Positions 41,454-49,882 of a stretch of 64,000 nt of DNA are shown piece after piece. Each line of letters opens with the position of its first letter. Position 1 is the first letter of the stretch. A model generated the notes under the pieces. The model worked only from the letters and a program-made list of their open reading frames with translations. It made no database searches and had not been told where the DNA came from. Source of the stretch: Chryseobacterium sp. (GTDB taxonomy: Bacteria; Bacteroidota; Bacteroidia; Flavobacteriales; Weeksellaceae); the NCBI RefSeq assembly GCF_008014695.1, contig NZ_VOXE01000002.1, forward strand, positions 248,001-312,000. Direction: 5' to 3'. A program made the position numbers and the translations under genes.

Positions 41454-42017
41454 ATGCAGTTAGAAAAAATTATTTCAATCTCCGGTAAACCCGGACTTTA
41501 CAAACTGATCTCCCAGTTGAAAAGCGGTTTTATTATCGAGGATGTTGTAACCAAAAAGAAGGTGAGCATCGGAAATACTTCACAGGTAAGTTTACTTGAT
41601 AATATCGCGATGTTTACGTTCGAAAAGGAAGTTCCTTTATTCGAAGTTTTCGAAAACGTGGCTAAGAACTATGATTATAAGGAAACTATTTCACACAAAT
41701 CATCTGATGCAGAACTCAGAGAGTTCATGTCGGTATCTTTGCCCAATTATGATACTGAAAGAGTGTATGTTTCCGACATTAAAAAGCTGGCGCAGTGGTA
41801 CAACATCTTAAATAAAGCAGGTTACATCACTCCGGAAAGTTTTGTAAAATCAGAAGAAACTGCAGAAGAAAAATCTGAAGATCAACCGGAACTGGGAGAT
41901 AAAAAAACTGCAAAAAAAGCAGCTCCGAAAACAGAGAAAACCACTACGCCAAAAGCGAAAATCTCTACCTCTTCGGCAAAAGCAGCTCCGAAAAGCACGC
42001 ACCGGAAAATGGGATAA
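41454..42017 (+). CDS. DUF5606 protein
   Basis: Cytoplasmic protein of 187 residues, a family seen in Bacteroidota with no known function. The folded part (about 1-130) starts LEKIISISGKPGLYKLISQL and includes SLLDNIAMFTFEKEVPLFEVF. The C-terminal 50 residues are a Lys/Ala/Pro/Thr-rich disordered tail (KKTAKKAAPKTEKTTTPKAK) that could bind nucleic acid; that is speculation. It follows def by 61 bases and a terminator separates it from mazG. Confidence 0.85.
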   Translation: MQLEKIISISGKPGLYKLISQLKSGFIIEDVVTKKKVSIGNTSQVSLLDNIAMFTFEKEVPLFEVFENVAKNYDYKETISHKSSDAELREFMSVSLPNYDTERVYVSDIKKLAQWYNILNKAGYITPESFVKSEETAEEKSEDQPELGDKKTAKKAAPKTEKTTTPKAKISTSSAKAAPKSTHRKMG

Positions 42018-42040
42018 TTTTTGATCCAACTCAATAAACA

Positions 42041-42069
42041 AACCTTGTCTTTACCGGCAAGGTTTTTTG
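42041..42069 (+). terminator. Terminator of the DUF5606 gene
   Basis: AACCTTG (42041-42047) pairs with CAAGGTT (42058-42064) and is followed by Ts. Confidence 0.75.
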
Positions 42070-42100
42070 TATTTTTACACGAACCTTATTATTGCCAGAT

Positions 42101-42871
42101 ATGAACACGAAACAAGAAAAACTCGATGCTTTTTCCCGGCTTTTAGATATTATGGATGACCTGCGCGAAAAATGTCCGTGGGACCAGAAGCAGGACCTTC
42201 AGAGCCTCCGTCATCTGACCCTGGAAGAAGTGTACGAACTTTCTGATGCACTATTGCAGGAAGATCTGCCGGAAATTAAAAAGGAACTCGGCGACGTATT
42301 GCTTCATCTGGTTTTTTATGCAAAAATAGGTGCAGAGAAGAACAGTTTCGACATTGCCGATGTCATCAACTCCCTGAATGAAAAACTCATTTTCCGGCAT
42401 CCACATATTTACGGAGATGTTGAGGTAAAAGATGAAGAAGAAGTGAAACAGAACTGGGAAAAACTGAAACTTAAAGAAGGCAACAGATCGGTCCTTTCGG
42501 GCGTTTCAAAGGGGATTCCAAGCATGGTAAAAGCGTACCGGATTCAGGATAAAGTAAAAGGCATTGGTTTTGAATTTCACGACGCGGAAGATGCCTGGAA
42601 AAAAGTAGATGAAGAGTTGGCAGAATTCCATGCGGAAACCGACCTTGATAAAAAAGAACAGGAACTGGGTGATGTGTTTTTCTCGCTCATCAATTACGCG
42701 CGGATTTCGGGCATAAATCCTGATTCTGCGCTCGAAAGAACGAATATCAAGTTTATTTCGCGTTTTCAGAAAATGGAAGAACTTGCTTTAAGCAGAGATT
42801 TAAAACTTCAGGATATGTCTCTTGACGAAATGGATGTCCTCTGGGAAGAAGTGAAACTTATGACCCGTTAA
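42101..42871 (+). CDS. mazG: Nucleoside triphosphate pyrophosphohydrolase MazG
   Basis: Hydrolyses nucleoside triphosphates to monophosphates and pyrophosphate, a housecleaning enzyme. The 256 residues include two MazG domains (about 15-115 and 145-245). The metal-binding EExxE-type motif appears as LEEVYELSDALL with KELGDVLLHLVF in the first, and DEELAEFHAE with QELGDVFFSLINYARI in the second. The start is set at ATG 42101; a TTG nine bases earlier is in frame but unlikely. The next gene, on the other strand, converges six bases away. Confidence 0.95.
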   Translation: MNTKQEKLDAFSRLLDIMDDLREKCPWDQKQDLQSLRHLTLEEVYELSDALLQEDLPEIKKELGDVLLHLVFYAKIGAEKNSFDIADVINSLNEKLIFRHPHIYGDVEVKDEEEVKQNWEKLKLKEGNRSVLSGVSKGIPSMVKAYRIQDKVKGIGFEFHDAEDAWKKVDEELAEFHAETDLDKKEQELGDVFFSLINYARISGINPDSALERTNIKFISRFQKMEELALSRDLKLQDMSLDEMDVLWEEVKLMTR

Positions 42872-42877
42872 TAGCTG

Positions 42878-44002
42878 TTAATTCGTTTTCCGGTAGCGCG
42901 CAATAGCCCAGCTGATTACGACAATACCCAACGCTGTAATAAATATAAAGTGGGGCAGCAAATCCATGAAGCTGCTGTTTTTCAGCATAATTAATCGGAT
43001 TCCGTCAACACCATAAGTTACCGGATTCACGTAAGCGATATATTTAGCCCACTCCGTCATGCTTTCTATCGGGGTGAAAAGCCCACTCATAAGAATGAAA
43101 ATCATCATAAAGAAAAACACTACAAACATTGATTGCTGTTGCGTTTCACTGTAAACCGAAACCAAAAGTCCCATTCCCAAAATGGTGATAAGGTACAGTG
43201 AAATAAATGCGTAGAGCAGCATAAAACTTCCCTGCATCTGAATTTTATACACGAAAATGGTGACCACTAGTCCAATGCTGAACGCAAACATGGCCAATAG
43301 CCAAAACGGAATGAGTTTACCCAGGATGAAATCCCGTTTCCTGATTGGCGATACATTAATCTGTTCGATGGTTCCTGTTTCTTTTTCTGCTACGATATTT
43401 AAAGCAGTTAAATAACCGCCAATTAAAGTCACCAAAAACGCCAGAATTCCGGGAACCAAAGAAAGCCTGTAGTTGTAACCCTCATTAAACCAGAATTTCG
43501 GCACCAATTCAAGACCGGAGGTTTTCTCTATACTTTCCAGTTCAGGAGTCATTTTAACCTGAACCTCTTCATTATAATCCTGCAGAATCTGAGCAAGATA
43601 AGCTGCGGAAAGTCCGGCTTTGGTACCGTTGATGGCATTGATGGCGATCAGCACTTTCTGACTGTTTTCCCTCACCAGATCTTTTTCAAAATTATTGGGA
43701 ATTTCAATAACCAAATCGGCCCGGTCTTTTTCCACATTCTCATAGGCCTTGCGGTAATTTTCGCTGTAGGACACGATTTTAAAATATCCGGACGCTGTGA
43801 TTTTCCGGATGAGTTCGCGGGATAAACCGGATTTGTCATGGTCTACCACTGCAATTTTTATATCCTTTATTTCGTAATTCGCGGCTAAAGGTAAAATGAT
43901 CAACTGCACTACCGGCATCACGAATATAACGGCCAAAATCGCCTTGTTCCTGAAAATTTGCAGGAATTCTTTTTTAATTAATATGCGCAGTGTTCTAAAC
44001 AT
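42878..44002 (-). CDS. ABC-2 type transporter permease (YbhR/S-like), second
   Basis: Membrane subunit of 374 residues of an exporter. One N-terminal helix (about 20-42), a large periplasmic domain (about 45-175) and five more helices in the C-terminal half follow the ABC-2 layout. LNIVAEKETGTIEQINVSPI is the cytoplasmic coupling segment. It is the last gene of the leftward operon, eight bases after the sister permease, with which it should pair as a heterodimer. E. coli YbhR and YbhS are the closest named relatives by context. Confidence 0.9.
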   Translation of the reverse strand: MFRTLRILIKKEFLQIFRNKAILAVIFVMPVVQLIILPLAANYEIKDIKIAVVDHDKSGLSRELIRKITASGYFKIVSYSENYRKAYENVEKDRADLVIEIPNNFEKDLVRENSQKVLIAINAINGTKAGLSAAYLAQILQDYNEEVQVKMTPELESIEKTSGLELVPKFWFNEGYNYRLSLVPGILAFLVTLIGGYLTALNIVAEKETGTIEQINVSPIRKRDFILGKLIPFWLLAMFAFSIGLVVTIFVYKIQMQGSFMLLYAFISLYLITILGMGLLVSVYSETQQQSMFVVFFFMMIFILMSGLFTPIESMTEWAKYIAYVNPVTYGVDGIRLIMLKNSSFMDLLPHFIFITALGIVVISWAIARYRKTN

Positions 44003-44010
44003 TTTTTGAA

Positions 44011-45111
44011 TTATTGCAGCCGTATTTTAAATTTTTTCACCGCGATGACAAACAAGGCCGTCATCATTCCTACCAGAATCAAAACGTGTTTCCAGATGAC
44101 CTCGAAGCCAGTTCCTTTGATCATGATATTTTTTACGATTTCATAATACCATTTGGCAGGAATTACATTGCTCACTATCTGAAGCGGAATTGGCATATCC
44201 TCAACTGGGAACATGAATCCGCTCAGCATGAGCGTTGGAAGCAAAGTGCCAATAAGTGAAATCAGCATGGCGGTTTGTTGGGTTCCGGCCAGAATTGAAA
44301 TAACAATCCCGATTAAAAGATTGGTGGTGATGAAAATAATACTGATTCCAAACAGTAGAAAAAGATTTCCTTTGATTGGTAAATCGAGTACGGTAACACT
44401 TAGTATCAGGATAGAAGTTAGAATGATCATTGATAAGATAAAATAAGGAATTGCTTTTGCCAAAATTATAACGTAAGGTTTCATGGGTGAAACAAGCAAT
44501 ACTTCCATGGTTCCGGTTTCTTTTTCCCTCACAATAGCGATGGCGGTCATTAACACACAGATGATGAGAAGGATAAATGCCATCACTCCGGGAACGAAAT
44601 TGGGTGCGCCTTTCAGTTGAGGGTTGTAAAGCATCCGGATTTCCGGCAGGATTCCGGAACGCTGCTGCACGGTTTGCTGTCCATAAAAATCCAGAATGAT
44701 ATTCGACAAGAAATTATTGATCTGATTGGCCAAATTGATGTCGGTTGCATCGGTGATCATTTGTAATTGAGCTTTTCTTCCACTGTTCAAATTTTGGGAA
44801 AACTGTTCAGGAATTACGACAATCATCTTTATTTTTCCGCCTTTGAAGGCATCTTCTGCTTCGTGAATGGATTTCAGCTCCTGATCGAGATCAAAATACT
44901 GATTTGCATCTATTTTCGCAACCAAATCGATGGATGTTTGGGATTTATCCTGATCCAAAATCCCGATTTTCGTGTTTTTAACTTCGGTACTTAAGGCGAA
45001 ACCGAAAAGCATGATCTGCACCACCGGCATTCCGAAAAGAATGAGCAAGGTTCTTTTGTCGCGCAGTACGTGTAAAAATTCTTTTCGTACAAAAGTGATG
45101 AGCTGTTTCAT
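44011..45111 (-). CDS. ABC-2 type transporter permease (YbhR/S-like), first
   Basis: Membrane subunit of 366 residues with the same fold as its neighbour: an N-terminal helix (LLILFGMPVVQIMLFGFAL), a periplasmic domain and a C-terminal helical bundle. AIVREKETGTMEVLLVSPMKP is the coupling segment and matches the one in the other permease. The similarity suggests the pair arose by duplication. It follows the second ATPase gene by ten bases. Substrates of YbhFSR-type exporters include cationic drugs and dyes; the substrate here is unknown. Confidence 0.9.
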   Translation of the reverse strand: MKQLITFVRKEFLHVLRDKRTLLILFGMPVVQIMLFGFALSTEVKNTKIGILDQDKSQTSIDLVAKIDANQYFDLDQELKSIHEAEDAFKGGKIKMIVVIPEQFSQNLNSGRKAQLQMITDATDINLANQINNFLSNIILDFYGQQTVQQRSGILPEIRMLYNPQLKGAPNFVPGVMAFILLIICVLMTAIAIVREKETGTMEVLLVSPMKPYVIILAKAIPYFILSMIILTSILILSVTVLDLPIKGNLFLLFGISIIFITTNLLIGIVISILAGTQQTAMLISLIGTLLPTLMLSGFMFPVEDMPIPLQIVSNVIPAKWYYEIVKNIMIKGTGFEVIWKHVLILVGMMTALFVIAVKKFKIRLQ

Positions 45112-45121
45112 TTTTCAGTGC

Positions 45122-45874
45122 TTATTCAGAACGTTTCGCGCCTCGTGCCAGTTCATAAAAAACTTCATCCATATTTTTTGAGCTGAATTGTTTTTTCAGA
45201 TTTGCGGGCGTATCCAGAGCCGCAATTTTTCCGTCCACCATAATCGAAACGCGGTCGCAGTACTCTGCTTCATCCATATAATGCGTCGTCACAAAAACCG
45301 TGATGCCGCGGTCCGCCGCTTCATAAATCATGTCCCAGAATTGTCGCCGCGTTACAGGATCCACGCCGCCGGTGGGTTCGTCCAGAAACACAATCTGCGG
45401 ATCATGAAAAACGGCGACTGAGAAGGCGAGTTTCTGTTTCCACCCTAACGGCAGTTCAGAAACCAGTTTGTTTTTTTCTTTTTCCAAATTGAGTTTGTGG
45501 AGAAGTTCTGAGCTTTTTTCCTTCAGTGTTTTTCGTGGGATTCCATAGATACCACCGAAGAATTCCAAATTTTCTTTCACGGTTAAATTGCCGTACAGGG
45601 AAAATTTCTGACTCATATAACCAATACTTTTCTTAATTTTTTCGGTTTCCCTATAGACATTAAAACCCGCCACTGTTGCTGTGCCTGAAGTGGGAGCCGA
45701 TAATCCGCAGAACATTCGCATTGCCGTTGTTTTTCCGGCACCGTTGGCGCCCAGAAAGCCAAATATTTCTCCTTTTCTCACCTCAAAAGTGATGTGATCC
45801 ACCGCAGTGAATTCTCCGAAAACCTTCGTGATGTTTTCCGCTTTAATGGCGGTATTTTGATATTCAGAATTCAT
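45122..45874 (-). CDS. ABC transporter ATP-binding protein (YbhF C-half-like)
   Basis: ATPase of 250 residues. The ATG at 45874 (MNSEYQ) is chosen because the longer frame would run into the upstream gene. Walker A is GANGAGKTTAM (about 45-55), the signature region is unusual (ELPLGWKQKLAFS in place of LSGGQ) and Walker B is IVFLDEPTGGVD. The same altered signature, ELPLG(W/F)KQ(K/R)LA, is recalled for the second half of E. coli YbhF, as is SQKFSLYGNLTVKENLEFF. It starts one base after the stop of the first ATPase gene. Confidence 0.93.
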   Translation of the reverse strand: MNSEYQNTAIKAENITKVFGEFTAVDHITFEVRKGEIFGFLGANGAGKTTAMRMFCGLSAPTSGTATVAGFNVYRETEKIKKSIGYMSQKFSLYGNLTVKENLEFFGGIYGIPRKTLKEKSSELLHKLNLEKEKNKLVSELPLGWKQKLAFSVAVFHDPQIVFLDEPTGGVDPVTRRQFWDMIYEAADRGITVFVTTHYMDEAEYCDRVSIMVDGKIAALDTPANLKKQFSSKNMDEVFYELARGAKRSE

Positions 45875-45875
45875 T

Positions 45876-46799
45876 TTAATTTGATAATAAGCGGATGAAA
45901 CTGTCTTCAATGCTGGCTTTTACAGGATTGATTTCAATATTGTTAAAGCCTTGATGTTTTAAATATTCCTGAACTGATGGGGTGTTAAAATCTTCATCTC
46001 TGTCAATGGTAAGGTGCACAAATTCTCCGTAGGCATACACATTTTTCTTTTGTTCAAAACTTCCCAGAGCACTTAAAACCGCAGAAGTTTTCCCGGCTTT
46101 CACTTCGAAAAGTAAATCAGGAAAAGTATTGCTGATATTGTCGGGAGTTTCGATGGACAGGATTTTTCCGTGGTGGATTAAGGCGATCCTGTCGCAGAGA
46201 GCGGCTTCGTCCATATATGGGGTTGCCACGACCATCGTGATTCCCTGTTTTTTCAGACGTTGCAACATCTCCCAGAATTCCTTCCGGGAAACAGGATCTA
46301 CTCCGGTGGTGGGTTCATCCAGAAATAAAACCTTCGGCTTGTGAATAAGGGCACAGCACAGGGCCAACTTCTGTTTCATTCCTCCTGATAATTTACCTGC
46401 TGCCCGGTCTTTGAAAGGTTCGATCTGAATGTAAATGTCTTTGATTAAATCGTAATTTTCTTCAATAGTAGTATTGAAAACGCTCGCAAAAAATCCTAAA
46501 TTTTCTTTTACGGTCAAATCCGGATAAAGTGAGAACTTTCCGGGCATGTATCCCAGAACCTGTCTGATTTTTTTATAATCTATCACGATGTCGAGTCCTT
46601 CAACCGAAGCTGAACCGGAGTCGGGGAGAAGCACGGTTGTCAGCATCCTGAAAATGGATGTTTTTCCGGCACCGTCGGGACCAATCAAACCGAAAATTTC
46701 ACCTTGACTTACATCAAAACTTACATCTTCCACCGCCAGGATTTTTGCTTTTCCTTTGCCGTAGGTTTTGGTAAGATTGCTGACGATTATAGATTTCAT
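45876..46799 (-). CDS. ABC transporter ATP-binding protein (YbhF N-half-like)
   Basis: ATPase of 307 residues. The start is the ATG at 46799 (MKSIIVSN). Walker A has the uncommon form GPDGAGKTS (residues 40-48), as recalled for the first half of E. coli YbhF. The signature LSGGMKQKLALC and Walker B VLFLDEPTTGVDP are intact. A further C-terminal domain (about 225-307) follows the ATPase core. With the next gene it corresponds to the two halves of YbhF in the same order, but as separate proteins. Confidence 0.93.
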   Translation of the reverse strand: MKSIIVSNLTKTYGKGKAKILAVEDVSFDVSQGEIFGLIGPDGAGKTSIFRMLTTVLLPDSGSASVEGLDIVIDYKKIRQVLGYMPGKFSLYPDLTVKENLGFFASVFNTTIEENYDLIKDIYIQIEPFKDRAAGKLSGGMKQKLALCCALIHKPKVLFLDEPTTGVDPVSRKEFWEMLQRLKKQGITMVVATPYMDEAALCDRIALIHHGKILSIETPDNISNTFPDLLFEVKAGKTSAVLSALGSFEQKKNVYAYGEFVHLTIDRDEDFNTPSVQEYLKHQGFNNIEINPVKASIEDSFIRLLSN

Positions 46800-46840
46800 T
46801 GGTTTTGTTTTAACCTGCAATGCACGGAAATTGATCAACA

Positions 46841-47842
46841 CTATTTCTCTAGATTCTTTTTACCTGACTCTTGAAACTTCACATCGCCGTACATGCCGAT
46901 TTTCAGAAAACCGTCATTTTTAACATGAATTTTTGTCGCGTAAACCAGATTTGCCCTTTCGTTTTTGGTCTGTATGGTTTTTGGCGTGAACTCAGCTTTT
47001 GAACTGATCAAATAAATGGTTCCCGGAAGTTCTTTGGTTTTTCCGTCTCCCAAATCGGTGTATATTGTCACCTTCTGGCCTGTTTTCACGTTAGGCAACT
47101 GATCTCCGGTGATAAATATTTTTAAAATCATCGTGTCCAGACTCGCCATTTTAAAAATTGGTTTTCCTGTCATGGCAAATTCGCCTTCATTCATATATTT
47201 TGTCAGAACTATCCCTGAAATTGGGCTTTCAATCGTATTGTTTTTCAGCAGTTCATCAATCTGTTCCACTTTTTTCTGGGTGGGTTTTCTTTCACTTAAA
47301 ATGCCGCGGTTCTGTATCGAAACATTGTCTTTTGCGGTTGCGATTTGCTGCTGAAGGACGTTCAGCTGACTTTTCGCTGCCGAAATTTGTTTTTGAAGGA
47401 CTTTAATCTGCCCGTTTGCATCATCGAGCTGTTTTTTTGTGGCCGCATCTTTTGCTACCAAATTTGCGGTTCGGTTTCTTTCTCTCACAGCATTCTGAAG
47501 CTGTTCCTGCAACACTGAAATATTTGCAGACTGTGCGGTAACCTGCGTCTGAAGCACCTGAATCTGCGGAAGTGCCGAATTTGTTTTCTGATCAATGGCA
47601 TCGATGCTGGCGATGATCTGTTCCTTTTGTAGTTCTACATTTTTGGGATCAATTTCTCCTACTACTTCATGGAGTGCCAGTTGTTGACCTTCTTCTAAAT
47701 CGAGTCGAAGAATGGCTCCGCTGGCTTTGGCGGTGACCAGGATTTCATCGGCTTCGAAAGTTCCGGAGGCATCGTAATTTTGATCTGAATTTTTGCAGGA
47801 ATAAAGTGAAAGAACGGCTGCGAATAAAATATATTTTTTCAT
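46841..47842 (-). CDS. HlyD-family periplasmic adaptor, lipoprotein (YbhG-like)
   Basis: Membrane fusion protein of 333 residues that should link the ABC exporter to the TolC channel. The signal ends in the lipobox LYSC (Cys16). A short biotinyl-lipoyl segment (about 25-65) is split by a long coiled coil (about 70-180, Gln-rich) and resumes with TIESPISGIVLTKYMNEGEF (about 208-227). A beta-barrel region ends the protein. It is 23 bases downstream of the TolC gene. Confidence 0.92.
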   Translation of the reverse strand: MKKYILFAAVLSLYSCKNSDQNYDASGTFEADEILVTAKASGAILRLDLEEGQQLALHEVVGEIDPKNVELQKEQIIASIDAIDQKTNSALPQIQVLQTQVTAQSANISVLQEQLQNAVRERNRTANLVAKDAATKKQLDDANGQIKVLQKQISAAKSQLNVLQQQIATAKDNVSIQNRGILSERKPTQKKVEQIDELLKNNTIESPISGIVLTKYMNEGEFAMTGKPIFKMASLDTMILKIFITGDQLPNVKTGQKVTIYTDLGDGKTKELPGTIYLISSKAEFTPKTIQTKNERANLVYATKIHVKNDGFLKIGMYGDVKFQESGKKNLEK

Positions 47843-47865
47843 CGGATGAGGTTTCTTTTTTGATT

Positions 47866-49125
47866 TTATTGGCTCAGCTGCGCTTTTAAATTGTACTGCG
47901 TCAAGAGATACTGCGTTTCGTGCAATATTTTTTGAATCCGTGCCTGTTCTTCGGCATTTACTTCGCGCAGATAGTCACTGGTGTTGATTACACCGTTTTC
48001 GAGTTGGGCAAGACTGGCTTTTTTAATGCTTTTACGCAGCGCAATCAGTTCGTTGTCTTTATCAATAAGTTCCTGGAGCTTTTCTAAGTCGCCGTTGTTC
48101 TGAATGGTGTAGAAATTCTGATTGAACAGGAAGTTTTCTTTTTGAATTTCAAGATCCTGTTGCTGTGTTTCAATTAATGCGCGGTCGTTTTTTTTTGTAT
48201 AAAATCCGGTAATCGGAATCTGAAGCCGTACTCCTCCAATATAGAAGATGTCGAATTCGTTTCTCAGCATATTAAAGCCGGGTTTGCCATAACCACCCTG
48301 TAGAAATGCTCCAAGTTTCGGTAGATTTTTAGACTCAATTAAAGATTTTTGCGTTTCCAGCAGCTGGTGCTGCAGAGCGAACAGTTTCAGTTCAGCCCGG
48401 TTGTTTTTGGTCGTAAGCAACAATTTTTCAGGTTTTTGGAAATCTGTGTTTTCAGTGATGTCTTTTTTAATAAAGACGGCCAACATGTTGATGAAATTTT
48501 TCTGAAGCGACTGTAATTCAATCTGTCTTTGCTCCAGACTCACCAACTGTGCCTTCAAAACATCCACCTGACTTCTTAGAATGGTGCCGTATTTCAGTTG
48601 GGCTTCGGCTTTTTCCAAACCGTTTACGAGGTCGTTTTTGGTCACGTCAGTCTGCTGAAGCTGTTCCTGCGTTTGGAGAATTCCGAAATAAATCTGGTTG
48701 ATTCTTTCTTCCAGTTTGTTAATTTCCACTATATTTTTCTGAACCTCGGTTTCAGACTGAATTTTGGCGAGTTTTTTTTGATTTGTAATCATTCCGCCGT
48801 CATACAGAGTTTGCTGAAGGTCTGCATAAATCTTATACTGGTCTTTGCTCAATGGCTCCACCGACAAATTTGGCAGGTTGAACGGCAGTTGGGTGACTTC
48901 ATTCTGGTAAGTCGCCTGACCAATCACATTGATTTGTGGAAGCCAGCCTTTTGAGGCATTCTCCACGGTATAATCTCTAGTTTTTTCAATCAGCGCGTTT
49001 CTTTTGATGAGCGGATAGTTCTCTTTGGCGAGTCGGTAGCACTCTTCCAAAGTCAATATTTTCTGCGCACTCAAAGAAACATTCAGCAGGAGAGCGCAAC
49101 TTATCACGTATTTTAAAAATTTCAT
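47866..49125 (-). CDS. TolC-family outer-membrane channel
   Basis: Outer-membrane efflux channel of 419 residues with a signal peptide (MKFLKYVISCALLLNVSLSA). LTLEECYRLAKENYPLIK opens the first TolC repeat (about 24-220) and a second repeat follows. Long Gln/Leu-rich helices form the periplasmic tunnel. It is the second gene in the operon. A dedicated TolC gene is the main addition compared with the E. coli ybh operon, which relies on an unlinked TolC. Confidence 0.92.
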   Translation of the reverse strand: MKFLKYVISCALLLNVSLSAQKILTLEECYRLAKENYPLIKRNALIEKTRDYTVENASKGWLPQINVIGQATYQNEVTQLPFNLPNLSVEPLSKDQYKIYADLQQTLYDGGMITNQKKLAKIQSETEVQKNIVEINKLEERINQIYFGILQTQEQLQQTDVTKNDLVNGLEKAEAQLKYGTILRSQVDVLKAQLVSLEQRQIELQSLQKNFINMLAVFIKKDITENTDFQKPEKLLLTTKNNRAELKLFALQHQLLETQKSLIESKNLPKLGAFLQGGYGKPGFNMLRNEFDIFYIGGVRLQIPITGFYTKKNDRALIETQQQDLEIQKENFLFNQNFYTIQNNGDLEKLQELIDKDNELIALRKSIKKASLAQLENGVINTSDYLREVNAEEQARIQKILHETQYLLTQYNLKAQLSQ

Positions 49126-49160
49126 TTTTCTTTAATTTTTAAATTGAAGACGCATATTTT

Positions 49161-49760
49161 TTAGCTGTTTAAAATCATTTTGATCCAGATGGGAATTAAA
49201 GTTTTCCGTTCTTCCACAAACTGCTGAAACTCTTCATCAATCATGATGTTCAAATTCTTCAAAATCGGTTTTCCGACAAACGGAAATACCGTCATGCTCA
49301 GAAAATTAATAATAAAGTGGAAGGGATTGAGCTCCGGTTTTTTCTCCTGAATCTGTCTGATCAATACAGAGGTCTTCAGTAGTTTATCTACAGGAATAAG
49401 GGAAGTGATGTTGGAAGGTTTTTTCTGAATTTCGCTCAGGATAAAAAGGGGAAGATTTGGGTTTTTGGATAAAATTTCAAAATATTTTTCGCTCGCCAAA
49501 TCTATTTTTTCTTCCAGAGTGGTTTTTTCGTTGGTTACAATCGGGATTATTTTCCCGAAGAGCAAAACAATTTTTACTTTCATCACCTGTTCAAAAAGTT
49601 TTTCCTTGCTGCGGAAATAGTAATTGAGCAGCGCAAGATTAATTCCTGCTTCTTCTGCAATATCGCGGGTTCGTGTTCCAGAAAAGCCTTTTTCGGTAAA
49701 AATTTTAGAAGCTGAGATCAGGATTTTTTCTTCTGTGGAAACATCGGTGTCTTTGCCCAT
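49161..49760 (-). CDS. TetR/AcrR-family regulator
   Basis: Transcriptional regulator of 199 residues, probably repressing its own operon. The N-terminal helix-turn-helix (about 10-56) reads ASKIFTEKGFSGTRTRDIAE with recognition helix INLALLNYYFRSKEKLF. The rest is a ligand-binding helical domain. It is the first gene of the TolC-HlyD-ABC operon, in the position of CecR in E. coli. Overlapping palindromes in its promoter are the likely binding site. Confidence 0.93.
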   Translation of the reverse strand: MGKDTDVSTEEKILISASKIFTEKGFSGTRTRDIAEEAGINLALLNYYFRSKEKLFEQVMKVKIVLLFGKIIPIVTNEKTTLEEKIDLASEKYFEILSKNPNLPLFILSEIQKKPSNITSLIPVDKLLKTSVLIRQIQEKKPELNPFHFIINFLSMTVFPFVGKPILKNLNIMIDEEFQQFVEERKTLIPIWIKMILNS

Positions 49761-49776
49761 TTTAAAAATATTTAAG

Positions 49777-49808
49777 CAAAGTTAATATTATTATTTTGAT
49801 TTAATCAA
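49777..49808 (-). promoter_or_regulatory. Promoter of the TetR-efflux operon
   Basis: On the minus strand TTG (49806-49808), 21 bases, TAACTTTG (49777-49784) fits the Bacteroidota promoter. The -7 box ends 16 bases before the TetR ATG. Confidence 0.6.
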
Positions 49809-49815
49809 ATGATTA
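49795..49815. promoter_or_regulatory. Candidate TetR operator: overlapping palindromes
   Basis: TTTGATT-T-AATCAAA (49795-49809) and TAATCA-AA-TGATTA (49802-49815) are both perfect inverted repeats and overlap. Together they cover the -33 region of the TetR promoter, the place expected for an autorepressor. AT-rich DNA yields short palindromes by chance, so the call is tentative. Confidence 0.5.
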
Positions 49816-49831
49816 ACCTTATTTTCAGCAT

Positions 49832-49868
49832 AAAAAAAACGCAACCCTTAAAGGAGCTGCGTTTTTTT
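49832..49868 (-). terminator. Terminator of the nuo operon
   Basis: AAAACGCA (49836-49843) pairs with TGCGTTTT (49858-49865), flanked by A- and T-runs, between the nuoN stop and the TetR promoter. An inner CCTTAAAGG may extend the fold. Confidence 0.8.
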
Positions 49869-49882
49869 ATTTTTATAAATTG

